DNA of 39,783 nucleotides, from assembly GCF_001440035.1 (NCBI RefSeq), contig NZ_LJYG01000101.1, forward strand, positions 81,519-121,301, written 5' to 3'. This document shows, one piece after another, positions 23,421 to 32,143 of this stretch. Under the pieces are notes generated by a model, which worked only from the letters and a program-made list of their open reading frames with translations, had not been told where the DNA came from and did not search any database. Position 1 is the stretch's first letter. The number at the start of each line of letters is the position of its first letter. Made by a program: the position numbers and the translations under genes. Source of the DNA: Bradyrhizobium manausense (GTDB lineage: Bacteria > Pseudomonadota > Alphaproteobacteria > Rhizobiales > Xanthobacteraceae).

Positions 23421-25037
23421 TTGATACGAGACAATGACAGCTCAGCGCGTGACGGAAGCCCGTGGTGGCAATCCGCGGTCATCTACGAAATTGCTCTGAT
23501 CTCGTTCCAGGACTCCGATGCCGACGGCAAGGGCGACCTGATCGGCCTGATGTCCCGGATCGACTATCTGAAATGGCTGGGCGTCGATGCAATCTGGTTG
23601 ACGCCGATCTACAAGAGTCCGTTCCGCGATCTCGGCTACGACATCTCCGACTACCGCGCGATCGACCCTGCCTTCGGGACCCTTGATGAGTTCGACAAGC
23701 TTCTCGCCGCTCTGCATCAGGCCGGTATCCGCCTGATTCTGGATCTCGTTCCCAATCACACGGCGGATGATCACGAATGGTTCGTGGAGAGCCGCAGTTC
23801 ACCCAGCAGCGCGAAAGCAGATTGGTACATCTGGGCGGACGCCGCGGAGAACGGTGGTCCGCCAACCAACTGGCTCAGCCGTTTCGGCGGCAGCGCATGG
23901 GAGTGGTGTGAAGCGCGGCGGCAATACTATTATCATACCTTCCTGGTTGAGCAGCCCGACCTCAACTGGCGCAACCCGCAGCTGCGCTCCGCCATCGCCG
24001 ATGTGATGCGCTTCTGGCTTGACCGAGGCGTCGACGGCTTCCGCGTCGACGCCAGTGCGGTTCTGATCAAGGACGCGCATCTGCGCGACAACCCGGCGAA
24101 TCCCGATGCCCAGGGCAAGCCGCCACCGCAGCGACAGACGCCCGTCTTCACGGACGACCGACCGGAGACGATGCAATGCATCGAGTTCATCCGTAGCGTG
24201 ATTGACGAATATCCCGAGCGGCTGTTGTGCGGCGAAGTTCAAGGCAAAACCGATCGCATCGGCCATTTCTACGGCACGGAGCGCCCGCGGCTGCATCTGC
24301 CGCTCAACTTCGCGCTGCTTGACGCGCCTTGGAATGCATTGTCGTTGCAAGCCGCGATCGACGCCTATTTCAATGCCCTGCCTGACGGCGCCTGGCCAGT
24401 GTGGGTGATTGGCGGCCATGACAAGCCGCGGATCGCGAGCAAGATCGGCGAGCCGCAACTACGTGTGCTGGCAATGCTCCTGATGACCCTGAGAGGAACT
24501 CCCTTTATCTACATGGGTGACGAGATCGGTCGTAAGCGCGTCCCTATTCCGCCTGATCAGGTTCAGGACCCATTCGAAAGGCTCGTCCCTGGCTACGGCC
24601 TTTGCCGTGATCCCGAACGCGCTCCGATGCGATGGGACAATACAGCAAATGGTGGGTTCTCGGACGGACGCCCATGGCTGCCGCTCGATCCCGCGGGATC
24701 GACCAATGTGACAGCTCAGCAGAACGACGACGGTTCGATTCTGATGCTGTTTCGTGCGCTGCTGAGGTTGCGGCGCGAGCATGCATGTCTTCGTGAAGGC
24801 GACTACCAACCGCTGCGCTCGCAGAACGACATTCTTGCGTTCGAACGGGTCTATGAAGGACACCACATGCTGATAGTACTCAACATCGCAGACGAACCAC
24901 GGAAATGGCCCAGCCAGGTTTCCGGCCGTGTCCTGCTATCAACCTATCTGGACCGGGCATCCGAGGCTGTAGCGGCGGCCTCAGTCCTGCTTCGAGGCAA
25001 TGAGGGCGTGATTCTTTCCCGCCGTGCCCCCGGGTAA
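23421..25037 (+). CDS. GH13 alpha-glucosidase / alpha-amylase family enzyme
   Basis: Enzyme of 538 residues with the GH13 barrel: SPWWQSAVIYEI start, DLVPNHT (conserved region I, about 108-113), GFRVDAS with nucleophile Asp210, LCGEVQ with acid/base Glu272, and IGGHDKPRI with Asp334. The oligo-alpha-glucosidase layout (DLNWRNPQLRSAI) suggests cleavage or transfer of short alpha-glucosides such as maltose, trehalose or sucrose. The residue before His in the last motif is Gly where NHD is usual. TTG 23421 is the earliest possible start after an in-frame stop and has GAGGG upstream. There is no signal peptide, so it acts in the cytoplasm. Confidence 0.9.
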   Translation: MIRDNDSSARDGSPWWQSAVIYEIALISFQDSDADGKGDLIGLMSRIDYLKWLGVDAIWLTPIYKSPFRDLGYDISDYRAIDPAFGTLDEFDKLLAALHQAGIRLILDLVPNHTADDHEWFVESRSSPSSAKADWYIWADAAENGGPPTNWLSRFGGSAWEWCEARRQYYYHTFLVEQPDLNWRNPQLRSAIADVMRFWLDRGVDGFRVDASAVLIKDAHLRDNPANPDAQGKPPPQRQTPVFTDDRPETMQCIEFIRSVIDEYPERLLCGEVQGKTDRIGHFYGTERPRLHLPLNFALLDAPWNALSLQAAIDAYFNALPDGAWPVWVIGGHDKPRIASKIGEPQLRVLAMLLMTLRGTPFIYMGDEIGRKRVPIPPDQVQDPFERLVPGYGLCRDPERAPMRWDNTANGGFSDGRPWLPLDPAGSTNVTAQQNDDGSILMLFRALLRLRREHACLREGDYQPLRSQNDILAFERVYEGHHMLIVLNIADEPRKWPSQVSGRVLLSTYLDRASEAVAAASVLLRGNEGVILSRRAPG

Positions 25038-25170
25038 CGCTCAGGAACCTCGATCGAGCCTGGGAGTCTCACCCGGGCGTCCGGCGCATCCCCCTTGCCG
25101 GATGACCGTAGGCCGCCCCCAAGCGTTCCCCTTCAGGCGCCCGGGTCAGCGGCGACATCGGAGACTGACG

Positions 25171-25350
25171 ATGAGCAAAGCGAAAGACCTCAGGCAGCGC
25201 CTCGTCGGCAAAGCCAAGCAGGCAGTCGGCGAGATCATCGGCGATCAAGCTCTCCACGACAACGGTAAGGCGGAAGCCGACCGCCCCAACAATCATTACG
25301 AGGAGCGGCCCCCACTCAATCCGCTGAAAAAGCTGCGCCAGCTGACGTAA
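25171..25350 (+). CDS. CsbD-like general stress protein
   Basis: Protein of 59 residues starting MSKAKDLRQRLVGKAKQAVGEIIGD, the hydrophilic helical pattern of the CsbD family, which is induced by general stress in many bacteria and whose biochemical role is unknown. The C-terminal half (RPPLNPLKKLRQLT) departs from the usual repeat of the motif. GGAG lies about 10 bases before ATG 25171. The 130 bases ahead hold no clear EcfG site. Confidence 0.8.
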   Translation: MSKAKDLRQRLVGKAKQAVGEIIGDQALHDNGKAEADRPNNHYEERPPLNPLKKLRQLT

Positions 25351-25503
25351 GTGTCCTTGCCACCAGGAACATAGATGGTTGGCGCACGTCGAATCGCATC
25401 TATCGACGCACCGGTTCATCATTGAGAGCCGACGCATCAAAGGTTAATGCCTGCCCTTTGCTTTTTCGGCAGACTTGTATTGGGCAGGGCGATTGGACGG
25501 TAC

Positions 25504-26286
25504 ATGCAGGCAGGATTTGCTTTCTCAAAACTCGCCGACCGCTTGGCGAGTCTCGGCGAGCTAACGGCTGATGACCTCGATTTGCTGGTAGACATGCCAA
25601 GTACGATCACGCATTTCAGCCCGCATCAGCCGATTCTACGTCATGGCGACGATGCCGCTCAATGCACCCTGCTGCTCCAGGGCTATATCTCCTGGCAGGA
25701 TCCCGAGGCGTCGAACGGTCAGATCACGTCGATCTCGGTCCCCGGTGACATCGCCGATCTGCAGACACTTTATCGGCCTCGCATCAACGGCAACCTCATT
25801 GCCCTTGGACCAGCAGTCGTGGCGCAGGTTCCACACCGATTTTTTCGCGAATTGGCCGCACGGTCGCCTGCTCTGTCGCGGACCTTGCTGCTGATGCTGC
25901 TTGCCGAACACGCGATGCAGCGCAACTGGACGGTCAACCTCGGCAGCCGGGATGCGCTGACGCGGGTCGCACACTTGATCTGCGAGATCATTGTGCGTCT
26001 TCAAAGTGTCGGAGTCGCGGGGGATTTCCGGTTATCGTCGCCGTTTACCCAATCGGATCTCGCCTCTGCTTGCGCCATTTCTCCCGTCCACGCGAACCGC
26101 ACGATCCAGGAACTGCGCCGCTGCAATATGCTGCAGTGGCAGAACAAGGTCCTGACGATCACCGACTGGTCCGGACTGGTGAGACTTGCGCACTTCGATG
26201 CCTCCTATCTCGGCATTCGGTCCCGAAAGCAAGACGCGAGGCCGGAGTCGCAACGCTCGACGAATGCTGATATCGCCTTGGCTTAG
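25504..26286 (+). CDS. Crp/Fnr-family transcriptional regulator
   Basis: Regulator of 260 residues. The N-terminal half is a cyclic-nucleotide-binding-type beta barrel (FSPHQPILRHGDD, LLLQGYISWQD, ISVPGDIADLQTL), followed by a dimer helix. The C-terminal half is a winged helix (FTQSDLASACAISPVHANRTIQELRR). Cysteine clusters of FNR are absent, so it is not an iron-sulfur oxygen sensor; the cAMP-contact residues of Crp are also not obvious. The ligand is unknown. ATG 25504 is preferred because the family starts near its FSKLADRL; ATG 25447 is possible. It ends in a 4-base overlap with the convergent gene. Confidence 0.85.
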   Translation: MQAGFAFSKLADRLASLGELTADDLDLLVDMPSTITHFSPHQPILRHGDDAAQCTLLLQGYISWQDPEASNGQITSISVPGDIADLQTLYRPRINGNLIALGPAVVAQVPHRFFRELAARSPALSRTLLLMLLAEHAMQRNWTVNLGSRDALTRVAHLICEIIVRLQSVGVAGDFRLSSPFTQSDLASACAISPVHANRTIQELRRCNMLQWQNKVLTITDWSGLVRLAHFDASYLGIRSRKQDARPESQRSTNADIALA

Positions 26287-27197
26287 CCGGGTTTGTCGAA
26301 TTGCGCCCGGGCGCTCAGCTTGACCGCGACCTCCGCGACAACATCGGTCCAATCGCCAGGTCTTGTCTGGTGAAACAGCCGCATACTCGGATACCAAATC
26401 GAACGATCCCCTGACAGGGGCCAGCGCCAGTCGCAGTCGGTGTGCAGCAACACCCACGCTTCCCGTCCGAGTGCGCCTGCAAGATGTGCGACCATGGTAT
26501 CGACGCAAATGACCAGGTCGAGCTGGTTCAGGACATGCCCGAGATCCGCGATTCCAGGCGTGCTGATGTCGCGCGCACCGATACGGTCAAGCTCCTCCTT
26601 CCGCGCTCCGCTCTGGAGGGCGTGGAGCGTTACACCCGGAACGGCGAGAGAACGCAGCAAATGACTTGGAATCGCACGTCTCTTGTCCCATTCCCCAACC
26701 TGCCACACCAAGCCGACAGAGAAGCCTTCGCGGTCAAGATCTGCCGCCGCATCCTGGCGCGGCAGCTCCAAATAGGGCGCGCGCATCCCGACCTGCTCAC
26801 AGCTAACCCTCAGCGCATGCGGCACCTCCATGATCTCGATGTCGACCTCGAAGTTCGCTTCGGGTGCGCCATCATGGAGTGCAAACGCGCGATCGACGCC
26901 TGCCGTGCGCTCGACCAACGGCAAAAGCTCTTCTTGGCACCAGACCGTGACGCTGCGCGCAAGCTCGCCAAGGGGCCGCATGAAGCGGAGAAACTGGATG
27001 GTATCACCGAGCCCGTGATAGCACCGCACGAGCACGTCCCTGTCCGCGAACGGCTCGCCGCGCCAAATTCGCTGAAGATGGCGCGGGCCTATGTGCTTGG
27101 GAGCATACGCAAATGTCCGAAGGTCCCGGTCGGTGATCCTCCACGCGACAGCGAAGTCGCCCGCCCGCATCGCCTTGGTCCATCCGCTCACCGGCAT
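26283..27197 (-). CDS. Glycosyltransferase-9-like protein, heptosyltransferase fold
   Basis: Protein of 304 residues resembling the glycosyltransferase half of TPR-glycosyltransferase proteins. A short TPR-like AMRAGDFAVAW helix is followed by VRCYHGLGDTIQFLRFMRPL, typical of ADP-heptose transferase-like folds, then GFSVGLVWQVGEW and the nucleotide-side motif DLVICVDTMVAHLAGALGR. The usual TPR array is almost entirely missing. The donor and acceptor are unknown, and a role in modifying an envelope glycan is inferred. The gene starts 7 bases after the small gene at 27205, so the two form an operon. Confidence 0.8.
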   Translation of the reverse strand: MPVSGWTKAMRAGDFAVAWRITDRDLRTFAYAPKHIGPRHLQRIWRGEPFADRDVLVRCYHGLGDTIQFLRFMRPLGELARSVTVWCQEELLPLVERTAGVDRAFALHDGAPEANFEVDIEIMEVPHALRVSCEQVGMRAPYLELPRQDAAADLDREGFSVGLVWQVGEWDKRRAIPSHLLRSLAVPGVTLHALQSGARKEELDRIGARDISTPGIADLGHVLNQLDLVICVDTMVAHLAGALGREAWVLLHTDCDWRWPLSGDRSIWYPSMRLFHQTRPGDWTDVVAEVAVKLSARAQFDKPG

Positions 27198-27204
27198 ACA
27201 ACCA

Positions 27205-27492
27205 CTAACGCCGGACGAACTTGTGGAAGCGGCTTAGCTTACCTTCCTTGGTCCGATCCTGGTGCAGGAACGCGATACCTGCCTCGTCGAACTTCTCGAA
27301 GAATTCGTCCCAGCCGATACGCTCGAGACCGTCATCAGGTGGGTCGAAATCGATCCGGAGGATGCCGGCGTGCCCATCCTCCTCGGTCGACTTGACGGTC
27401 GCCGGTCGGCCGCCGCGCTCGTCCACCCATTTGCGGATGGCAGCATGATCTGTGGTTTGATGAGCTTCACTGTTCTGCGTTTTGGATGACAT
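27205..27492 (-). CDS. Conserved 95-residue protein of unknown function
   Basis: Small acidic protein with IRKWVDERGGRPATVKST, GILRIDF and RIGWDEFFEKFDEAGIAFLHQD, a pattern recurring in Bradyrhizobium and other alphaproteobacteria. Database entries for this family are sometimes labelled 1,4-alpha-glucan branching enzyme, but the protein is far too short and has no glycoside hydrolase motif, so that name should not be used. It is upstream of and close to the GT9-like gene. A DNA- or RNA-binding or regulatory role is possible, with no direct evidence. Confidence 0.75.
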   Translation of the reverse strand: MSSKTQNSEAHQTTDHAAIRKWVDERGGRPATVKSTEEDGHAGILRIDFDPPDDGLERIGWDEFFEKFDEAGIAFLHQDRTKEGKLSRFHKFVRR

Positions 27493-27634
27493 GACGGACC
27501 TCGCTTGTTAGTCGCTCGATGAACGCCGGCGGGCCCGATTGGTTCTTGCGCGACTTCGGCGCTGCCGACGAACATCATCTTCTTCATCTTCATCCAGGAT
27601 GATCGTCGTTCCTTCGCACCGACAGCGGATTCTA

Positions 27635-27644
27635 ATCCAGGTTA
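27635..27644 (+). promoter_or_regulatory. Upstream ATCCAGGTTA element, copy 1
   Basis: The ten bases ATCCAGGTTA occur here and again at 34324-34333, each time upstream of a GAGGAACGAACAT promoter element of the sugar cluster. Distances to GGAAC differ (61 and 27 bases), so a common regulator is only a possibility. Confidence 0.35.
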
Positions 27645-27705
27645 AGCGCGACGCATTTTTTCTGCCGAGAATCCCCGGGAGCGCGAGCGCTGTGCATGTA
27701 CTGGA

Positions 27706-27731
27706 GGAACGAACATACCTTCCGCCACGTT
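27706..27731 (+). promoter_or_regulatory. EcfG-like promoter of the glycoconjugate cluster
   Basis: GGAAC (27706-27710), 17 bases, CGTT (27728-27731): exact consensus, 49 bases before ATG 27781. Positions 27704-27721 match 34359-34376 in 17 of 18 bases. Confidence 0.65.
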
Positions 27732-27780
27732 CGCCGATCTACTTACCTCGACGCGCCCGTCTTTCCGGAGGTCTTACGCC

Positions 27781-28881
27781 ATGCATTCCCGTCTTCAGGA
27801 TAGGCGCCGCGTTCGCGTCGGCATCGTCGGCGTCGGCAATTGCGCCAGCTCGTTCGTCCAGGGACTGACGTACTACCGGAACGCCAAGTCGAACGAGCCC
27901 GTGCCTGGCCTGATGAACGTTGATCTTGGAGGGTACCACATCAGCGACATCCAGATTGCATCGGCCTTCGATGTCAATGCCAGCAAGGTGGGGCACGACG
28001 TCGCCGACGCGATCTTTGCCGCTCCCAACAATACGCATCGATTTGCCGATGTCGACCAGACTGGCGTGGTTGTTCAACGTGGCCCGGTCATGGACGGCAT
28101 CGGGCATTATCTCAAGGACGATGTCCCGATTGCCGATGTTCCGGAGGCCGATGTCTCAGAAATCCTGGCCAAATCACGCACCGATGTCCTGGTGTCCTAT
28201 CTCCCTGTCGGCTCGCAGCGAGCCAGCGAATGGTACGCGGCGCGCGCGATCGAAGCGGGATGCGCTTACGTCAATTGCATTCCCGTATTCATCGCCTCGA
28301 ATCCCGAATGGAGGCGCCGGTTCGAGGATGCCGGCCTTCCGATCGTCGGCGATGATATCAAGAGCCAGGTCGGCGCCACCATCTTGCATCGCTTGCTCGC
28401 AAACCTGTTTCGCGACCGCGGCGTGCGGCTCGACCGCACTTATCAGCTCAACGTCGGCGGCAATACTGACTTCAAGAACATGCTCGAGCGCGAGCGGCTG
28501 GCCTCGAAAAAGATTTCGAAAACCCAGGCCGTCACCAGTCAGTTTGACGTCCCTATGGATGCCGACAACATTCATGTCGGCCCAAGCGATCACGTTCCCT
28601 GGCTGACCGACCGCAAGCTCGCATTCATCCGGCTTGAAGGCACGACCTTCGGCGGCGTTCCCCTGAGCGCCGAGGTCAAACTCGAGGTCTGGGACTCACC
28701 AAATTCGGCCGGCGTCGTGATCGATGCGGTCCGTTGCGCCAAGCTTGCGATGGATCGCGGCCAGGGCGGCGCCCTCACGGGCCCGTCAAGCTACTTCATG
28801 AAATCGCCGCCGCAGCAATTCACGGACGAAGAAGCCGGACGGCGAACACGCGCCTTCATCGACGACAAGGCATGCGTCTAA
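27781..28881 (+). CDS. ino1: Inositol-3-phosphate synthase
   Basis: Enzyme of 366 residues that turns glucose 6-phosphate into inositol 3-phosphate using bound NAD. The nucleotide motif is [12 protein letters not shown] at 13-24. The compact prokaryotic type is shown by [38 protein letters not shown] and [12 protein letters not shown]. Length fits actinobacterial and archaeal enzymes rather than the longer eukaryotic ones. It opens the right-hand gene train and is followed by a histidine phosphatase that overlaps its stop, so inositol may be released or built into a product locally. Confidence 0.92.
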   Translation: MHSRLQDRRRVRVGIVGVGNCASSFVQGLTYYRNAKSNEPVPGLMNVDLGGYHISDIQIASAFDVNASKVGHDVADAIFAAPNNTHRFADVDQTGVVVQRGPVMDGIGHYLKDDVPIADVPEADVSEILAKSRTDVLVSYLPVGSQRASEWYAARAIEAGCAYVNCIPVFIASNPEWRRRFEDAGLPIVGDDIKSQVGATILHRLLANLFRDRGVRLDRTYQLNVGGNTDFKNMLERERLASKKISKTQAVTSQFDVPMDADNIHVGPSDHVPWLTDRKLAFIRLEGTTFGGVPLSAEVKLEVWDSPNSAGVVIDAVRCAKLAMDRGQGGALTGPSSYFMKSPPQQFTDEEAGRRTRAFIDDKACV

Positions 28882-29477
28882 TGGCACGTGTCATTCATCT
28901 TCTCCGCCATGGCCACCATGCCCAGCTTGGGCGCACGCTGTGCGGCCGGATGGGCGGCGTTGTGCTCGACGACATCGGTTGCGAAGAAATCGCGCGTTGC
29001 GCAGCCACAGTGACACCGCAACCGGCGCTGATCCAGTCGAGCCCCCAACAGCGCTGCATCCAGTCCGCCAGTATCCTGGCGGCGCACTTTGGACTGCCGA
29101 TCGAGATCGTCCCAGCACTGGACGAACTCGACTATGGCGAATGGACCGGGCGATCGTTCGAAGATCTCCATCGGGACGCTCAGTGGTCGCGCTGGAACAG
29201 GTACCGCGGCAGCAGTCGTCCACCGGGGGGCGAGACCATGAGATCGCTACAGAGGCGCGTCGTCGGCCATCTTGAACGGCTCCGCTGCGATAGCGTCGCA
29301 GACACGGTGATCGCGGTCAGTCATGCCGAACCCATTCGTGCGGCAATTCTGCACTACGCACGCAAGCGCCTGGACGACTTCCTGTCGATCGACATTGAAC
29401 CATCCAGCATCAGCACGTTGAGCATAGACATCAGCGGGATCACAATCACCGGGATCAACCAGCGGGTGCCGGCGTGA
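28881..29477 (+). CDS. Histidine phosphatase family protein
   Basis: Protein of 198 residues of the phosphoglycerate mutase-like superfamily: LLRHGHH with phosphohistidine His10, LDELDYGEWTG with Glu82 as likely proton donor, and VSHAEPIRAA with His148. Acid/broad phosphatases, sugar phosphatases and cofactor phosphatases share this fold. The start overlaps the inositol-3-phosphate synthase stop (TAATG), so a substrate such as inositol phosphate or a glycosylated inositol phosphate is attractive but unproven. Its stop overlaps the next start. Confidence 0.85.
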   Translation: MARVIHLLRHGHHAQLGRTLCGRMGGVVLDDIGCEEIARCAATVTPQPALIQSSPQQRCIQSASILAAHFGLPIEIVPALDELDYGEWTGRSFEDLHRDAQWSRWNRYRGSSRPPGGETMRSLQRRVVGHLERLRCDSVADTVIAVSHAEPIRAAILHYARKRLDDFLSIDIEPSSISTLSIDISGITITGINQRVPA

Positions 29478-30577
29478 AGATCGTCATTTTCGGCCTGGCC
29501 ATCTCCTCCTCCTGGGGCAACGGCCACGCGACGCTCTGGCGCGGCCTCTGCAAACATCTGACGCGCCTCGGCCACACCGTCGTCTTCTACGAGCGCGACG
29601 TGTCCTACTATGCCGGTGCCCGGGACTTCAATGAGTTGCCCGGTGGTCAGCTGCGGCTTTTTTCGAATTGGGAGGAGACCCGCTCCCTCGCCCGCAATGA
29701 CATCGCGGATGCCGATGTCGCGATCGTGACGTCCTACTGTCCCGACGCAATTGCGGCCACCGACCTGATCATGTCGGAAGGTCGCGCCATTCCCGTCTTC
29801 TATGACCTGGATACACCGATCACGTTGGCGCGGCTGATCGCGGGAGAATCCGTTGCTTATATCGGCACGCGAGGTTTACGCGATTTCGCGCTCGTCCTCA
29901 GCTTCACCGGCGGACCACGCGTCGTCCAGGAATTTCGCGACCGGCTCGCCGCCCGCGATATCCGTCCCCTGTACGGCCACGTCGATAGCGATATTCATCG
30001 CCCGGTGCCGCCTGAGCCACGCTATTGCACGGATCTGTCTTATCTCGGCACCTATTCCGAAGACCGGCAGCGCGGGCTCCAGGCGCTGTTCGTCGAACCG
30101 GCGAGAGCGCGGCAAGACCTGCGTTTCCTGATTGGCGGAGCGCAATATCCTGACGACTTTCCGTGGTCGCCTAACATCTATTTCGTGCGGCATCTGCCGC
30201 CATCGGAGCATGCGCCCTTCTTTGCGTCCTCTCGCCTGACCCTCAATGTGACGCGCAACGCCATGGCTGAGATGGGCTGGTGCCCCTCCGGCCGTCTGTT
30301 CGAGGCGGCGGCCTGCGGCGTTCCGCTCCTGAGCGACGACTGGCCGGGCATCGAGGAGTTCTTCACACCCGGCAGCGAGATCCTGATCGCCCACGATGCG
30401 CAGGACACCTTGGGCGCGTTGGCGATGTCGAGCTCCGACCTGCAGTGCATCGCCGGGCGCGCCTATGAGCGGACGATGGAACAGCATACATCCGACAAAC
30501 GCGCGCGCGAGCTGGTGGCACTGCTCGAGCAGGCGGTATCGAGCGGCGCGTGTCGCCAGCAATCCGAGGAGGCCTGA
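29474..30577 (+). CDS. CgeB-like glycosyltransferase 1
   Basis: Protein of 367 residues with a GT-B fold. The N-terminal half starts MKIVIFGLAISSSWGNGHA and contains HLTRLGHTVVFYERD; the C-terminal half has TLNVTRNAMAEMGWCPSGRLFEAAACGVPLLSDDWPGIEEFF, the nucleotide-sugar binding motif of the CgeB group (Glyco_trans_1_2). Donor and acceptor are not evident. GTG 29474 overlaps the previous stop. A related protein starts at 39062, so the cluster holds at least two enzymes of this group. Confidence 0.85.
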   Translation: MKIVIFGLAISSSWGNGHATLWRGLCKHLTRLGHTVVFYERDVSYYAGARDFNELPGGQLRLFSNWEETRSLARNDIADADVAIVTSYCPDAIAATDLIMSEGRAIPVFYDLDTPITLARLIAGESVAYIGTRGLRDFALVLSFTGGPRVVQEFRDRLAARDIRPLYGHVDSDIHRPVPPEPRYCTDLSYLGTYSEDRQRGLQALFVEPARARQDLRFLIGGAQYPDDFPWSPNIYFVRHLPPSEHAPFFASSRLTLNVTRNAMAEMGWCPSGRLFEAAACGVPLLSDDWPGIEEFFTPGSEILIAHDAQDTLGALAMSSSDLQCIAGRAYERTMEQHTSDKRARELVALLEQAVSSGACRQQSEEA

Positions 30578-30578
30578 C

Positions 30579-31382
30579 ATGTGGGGCATCGTGCCGGCCG
30601 CAGGCCGCGGCAGTCGTATCCAGCCGCTGGCTTTTTCCAAGGAGCTGCTGCCCGTGGGCAGTCGGCGCGACGATGGCACCGAGCGGCCCTGCGCGGTCTC
30701 CGAGTATCTGCTGGAGCGCCTGATCCTCGGCGGCGCGGACAAGATCTGCTTCGTGATCTCGCCGGGCAAGTCCGACATTCTCGAATATTTCGGCGATCAC
30801 TACGGCAGTGCCCAGCTCGCCTATGTCGTCCAGCCGGACGCCTCCGGGCTGTGCGACGCCGTCTTCAAGGCCGGCACCGTCGTTGGCCGTGATGAAGACG
30901 TCGTCGTCGGCCTGCCCGACACCGTCTGGTTTCCAAAAGCCGCGTTGCAGGCCTTGCCCGATGCCGACCTCTCATTTCTGCTCTTTCCCGTCGAGCGCCC
31001 GGAATTCTTCGACGCCGTCGTGCTCGATGGCGACAATGTGCGGGAGATCCAGGTCAAGCAGCCGAAGCCGACGTCGCGGTGGATCTGGGGTGCGTTCCGA
31101 ATGTCGGCCACCGGCTTTCGCGAATTGCACGCGCTCTGGAACGAACGAGACCAACGCGACGAGTATTTTGGGACGCTCGTCAACGCCTATCTCCAGGCAG
31201 GCGGCCTCGGCATCGGGATCAGGGCTGGCGAATCCTATGTCGATGTCGGGACCGTCGACGGCTATCGCACCGCGATGGCTCTTCTAGCCGAAGGCACCGA
31301 CAGCCGGTCGCGGTTGCGGGCTGGCGTCTCGTCCGATGGGGCTCGACCGCCCCATGCAATGGACAATGGAGCGACCGCATGA
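30579..31382 (+). CDS. Sugar-phosphate nucleotidyltransferase
   Basis: Protein of 267 residues like glucose-1-phosphate thymidylyl/uridylyltransferases. GIVPAAGRGSRIQPLAFSKELLPV at 3-26 carries the nucleotide-binding G-x-G-S-R loop and the activating Lys; GLPDTVWFP holds the metal-binding Asp; and GAGESYVDVGTVDGY-like RAGESYVDVGT ends the domain. It should make an activated sugar for the surrounding glycosyltransferases; which nucleotide and sugar cannot be told. GGAGG lies close before ATG 30579. Its stop overlaps the methyltransferase start. Confidence 0.87.
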   Translation: MWGIVPAAGRGSRIQPLAFSKELLPVGSRRDDGTERPCAVSEYLLERLILGGADKICFVISPGKSDILEYFGDHYGSAQLAYVVQPDASGLCDAVFKAGTVVGRDEDVVVGLPDTVWFPKAALQALPDADLSFLLFPVERPEFFDAVVLDGDNVREIQVKQPKPTSRWIWGAFRMSATGFRELHALWNERDQRDEYFGTLVNAYLQAGGLGIGIRAGESYVDVGTVDGYRTAMALLAEGTDSRSRLRAGVSSDGARPPHAMDNGATA

Positions 31383-32143
31383 CTGGAGCGCTGCTCACGC
31401 GTGAGGAAATCCGCAGGCGCGTCGACGCGCTCGGCCCCTGGTTTCACAACCTCGACCTCAACGGCGTGCCGACCGCACCGAGCCACTTTCTCGGCGACTA
31501 TCCCAATGTGAAATGGCGGCGCTTCTCGGGAATCATTCCGGACCGCCTTGAAGGCAAGACCGTGCTCGATCTCGGCTGCAACGCCGGATTCTATGCCATG
31601 GAGATGAAGCGGCGGGGCGCCGAGCGTGTGCTCGGGCTCGATACCGACGACGAATACCTTGCTCAGGCGCGCTTCGCCGCCGAAGTGAACGGTCTCAGGA
31701 TCGAATTCCGCAAGATGTCGGCCTATGATGTCGGGCAGCTCCATGAAAAGTTCGATCTCGTGATCTTCATGGGCGTGCTGTATCATTTGCGTCATCCGCT
31801 GCTGGCGCTGGATCTCATCCACGAGCACGTCGCCAAGGATCTTCTGCTGTTCCAGTCGATGCAGCGCGGCGCCAGTCATGTCGACGCGGTCGAGAAAAAC
31901 TACGATTTCTGGACCACCGGCCAGTTCGATTCGGCCGGCTATCCCAGGCTGCACTTCATCGAGCACAAATATGCCGACGACCCCACCAATTGGTGGGTGC
32001 CGAACCGGGCCTGCGTCGAGGCCATGCTGCGCAGCGCCGGCTTTGCCATCGCCGCGCATCCGGAAGAGGAAGTCTATCTCTGCAAGCGAACGGAACGGCC
32101 ACAGATCGACGGGCCCGTCTATCCATCCCGGAGCACAAGCTGA
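31379..32143 (+). CDS. SAM-dependent methyltransferase of sugar clusters (TIGR04290-like)
   Basis: Class I methyltransferase of 254 residues with VLDLGCNAGFYAMEM as SAM motif I, GLDTDDEYLAQA as motif II and FDLVIFMGVLYHLRHPL as the later core. Overall it resembles CmoB-type enzymes and what I recall as the TIGR04290 family, which is found beside glycosyltransferases and a B12-type radical SAM enzyme, as here. It may methylate a sugar or inositol oxygen (inference). ATG 31379 overlaps the nucleotidyltransferase stop; its stop overlaps the next start. Confidence 0.87.
   Translation: MTGALLTREEIRRRVDALGPWFHNLDLNGVPTAPSHFLGDYPNVKWRRFSGIIPDRLEGKTVLDLGCNAGFYAMEMKRRGAERVLGLDTDDEYLAQARFAAEVNGLRIEFRKMSAYDVGQLHEKFDLVIFMGVLYHLRHPLLALDLIHEHVAKDLLLFQSMQRGASHVDAVEKNYDFWTTGQFDSAGYPRLHFIEHKYADDPTNWWVPNRACVEAMLRSAGFAIAAHPEEEVYLCKRTERPQIDGPVYPSRSTS

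Noticed and set aside
25044..25390. GGAAC at 25044 and 25366 as stress promoters of CsbD and the Crp/Fnr gene
   Set aside because: Neither has TT at the required spacing; the second has CGTC, which misses the most conserved position.
27205..27492. Annotation as 1,4-alpha-glucan branching enzyme
   Set aside because: The 95-residue protein has no GH13 motif; the label seems to be inherited from database errors.
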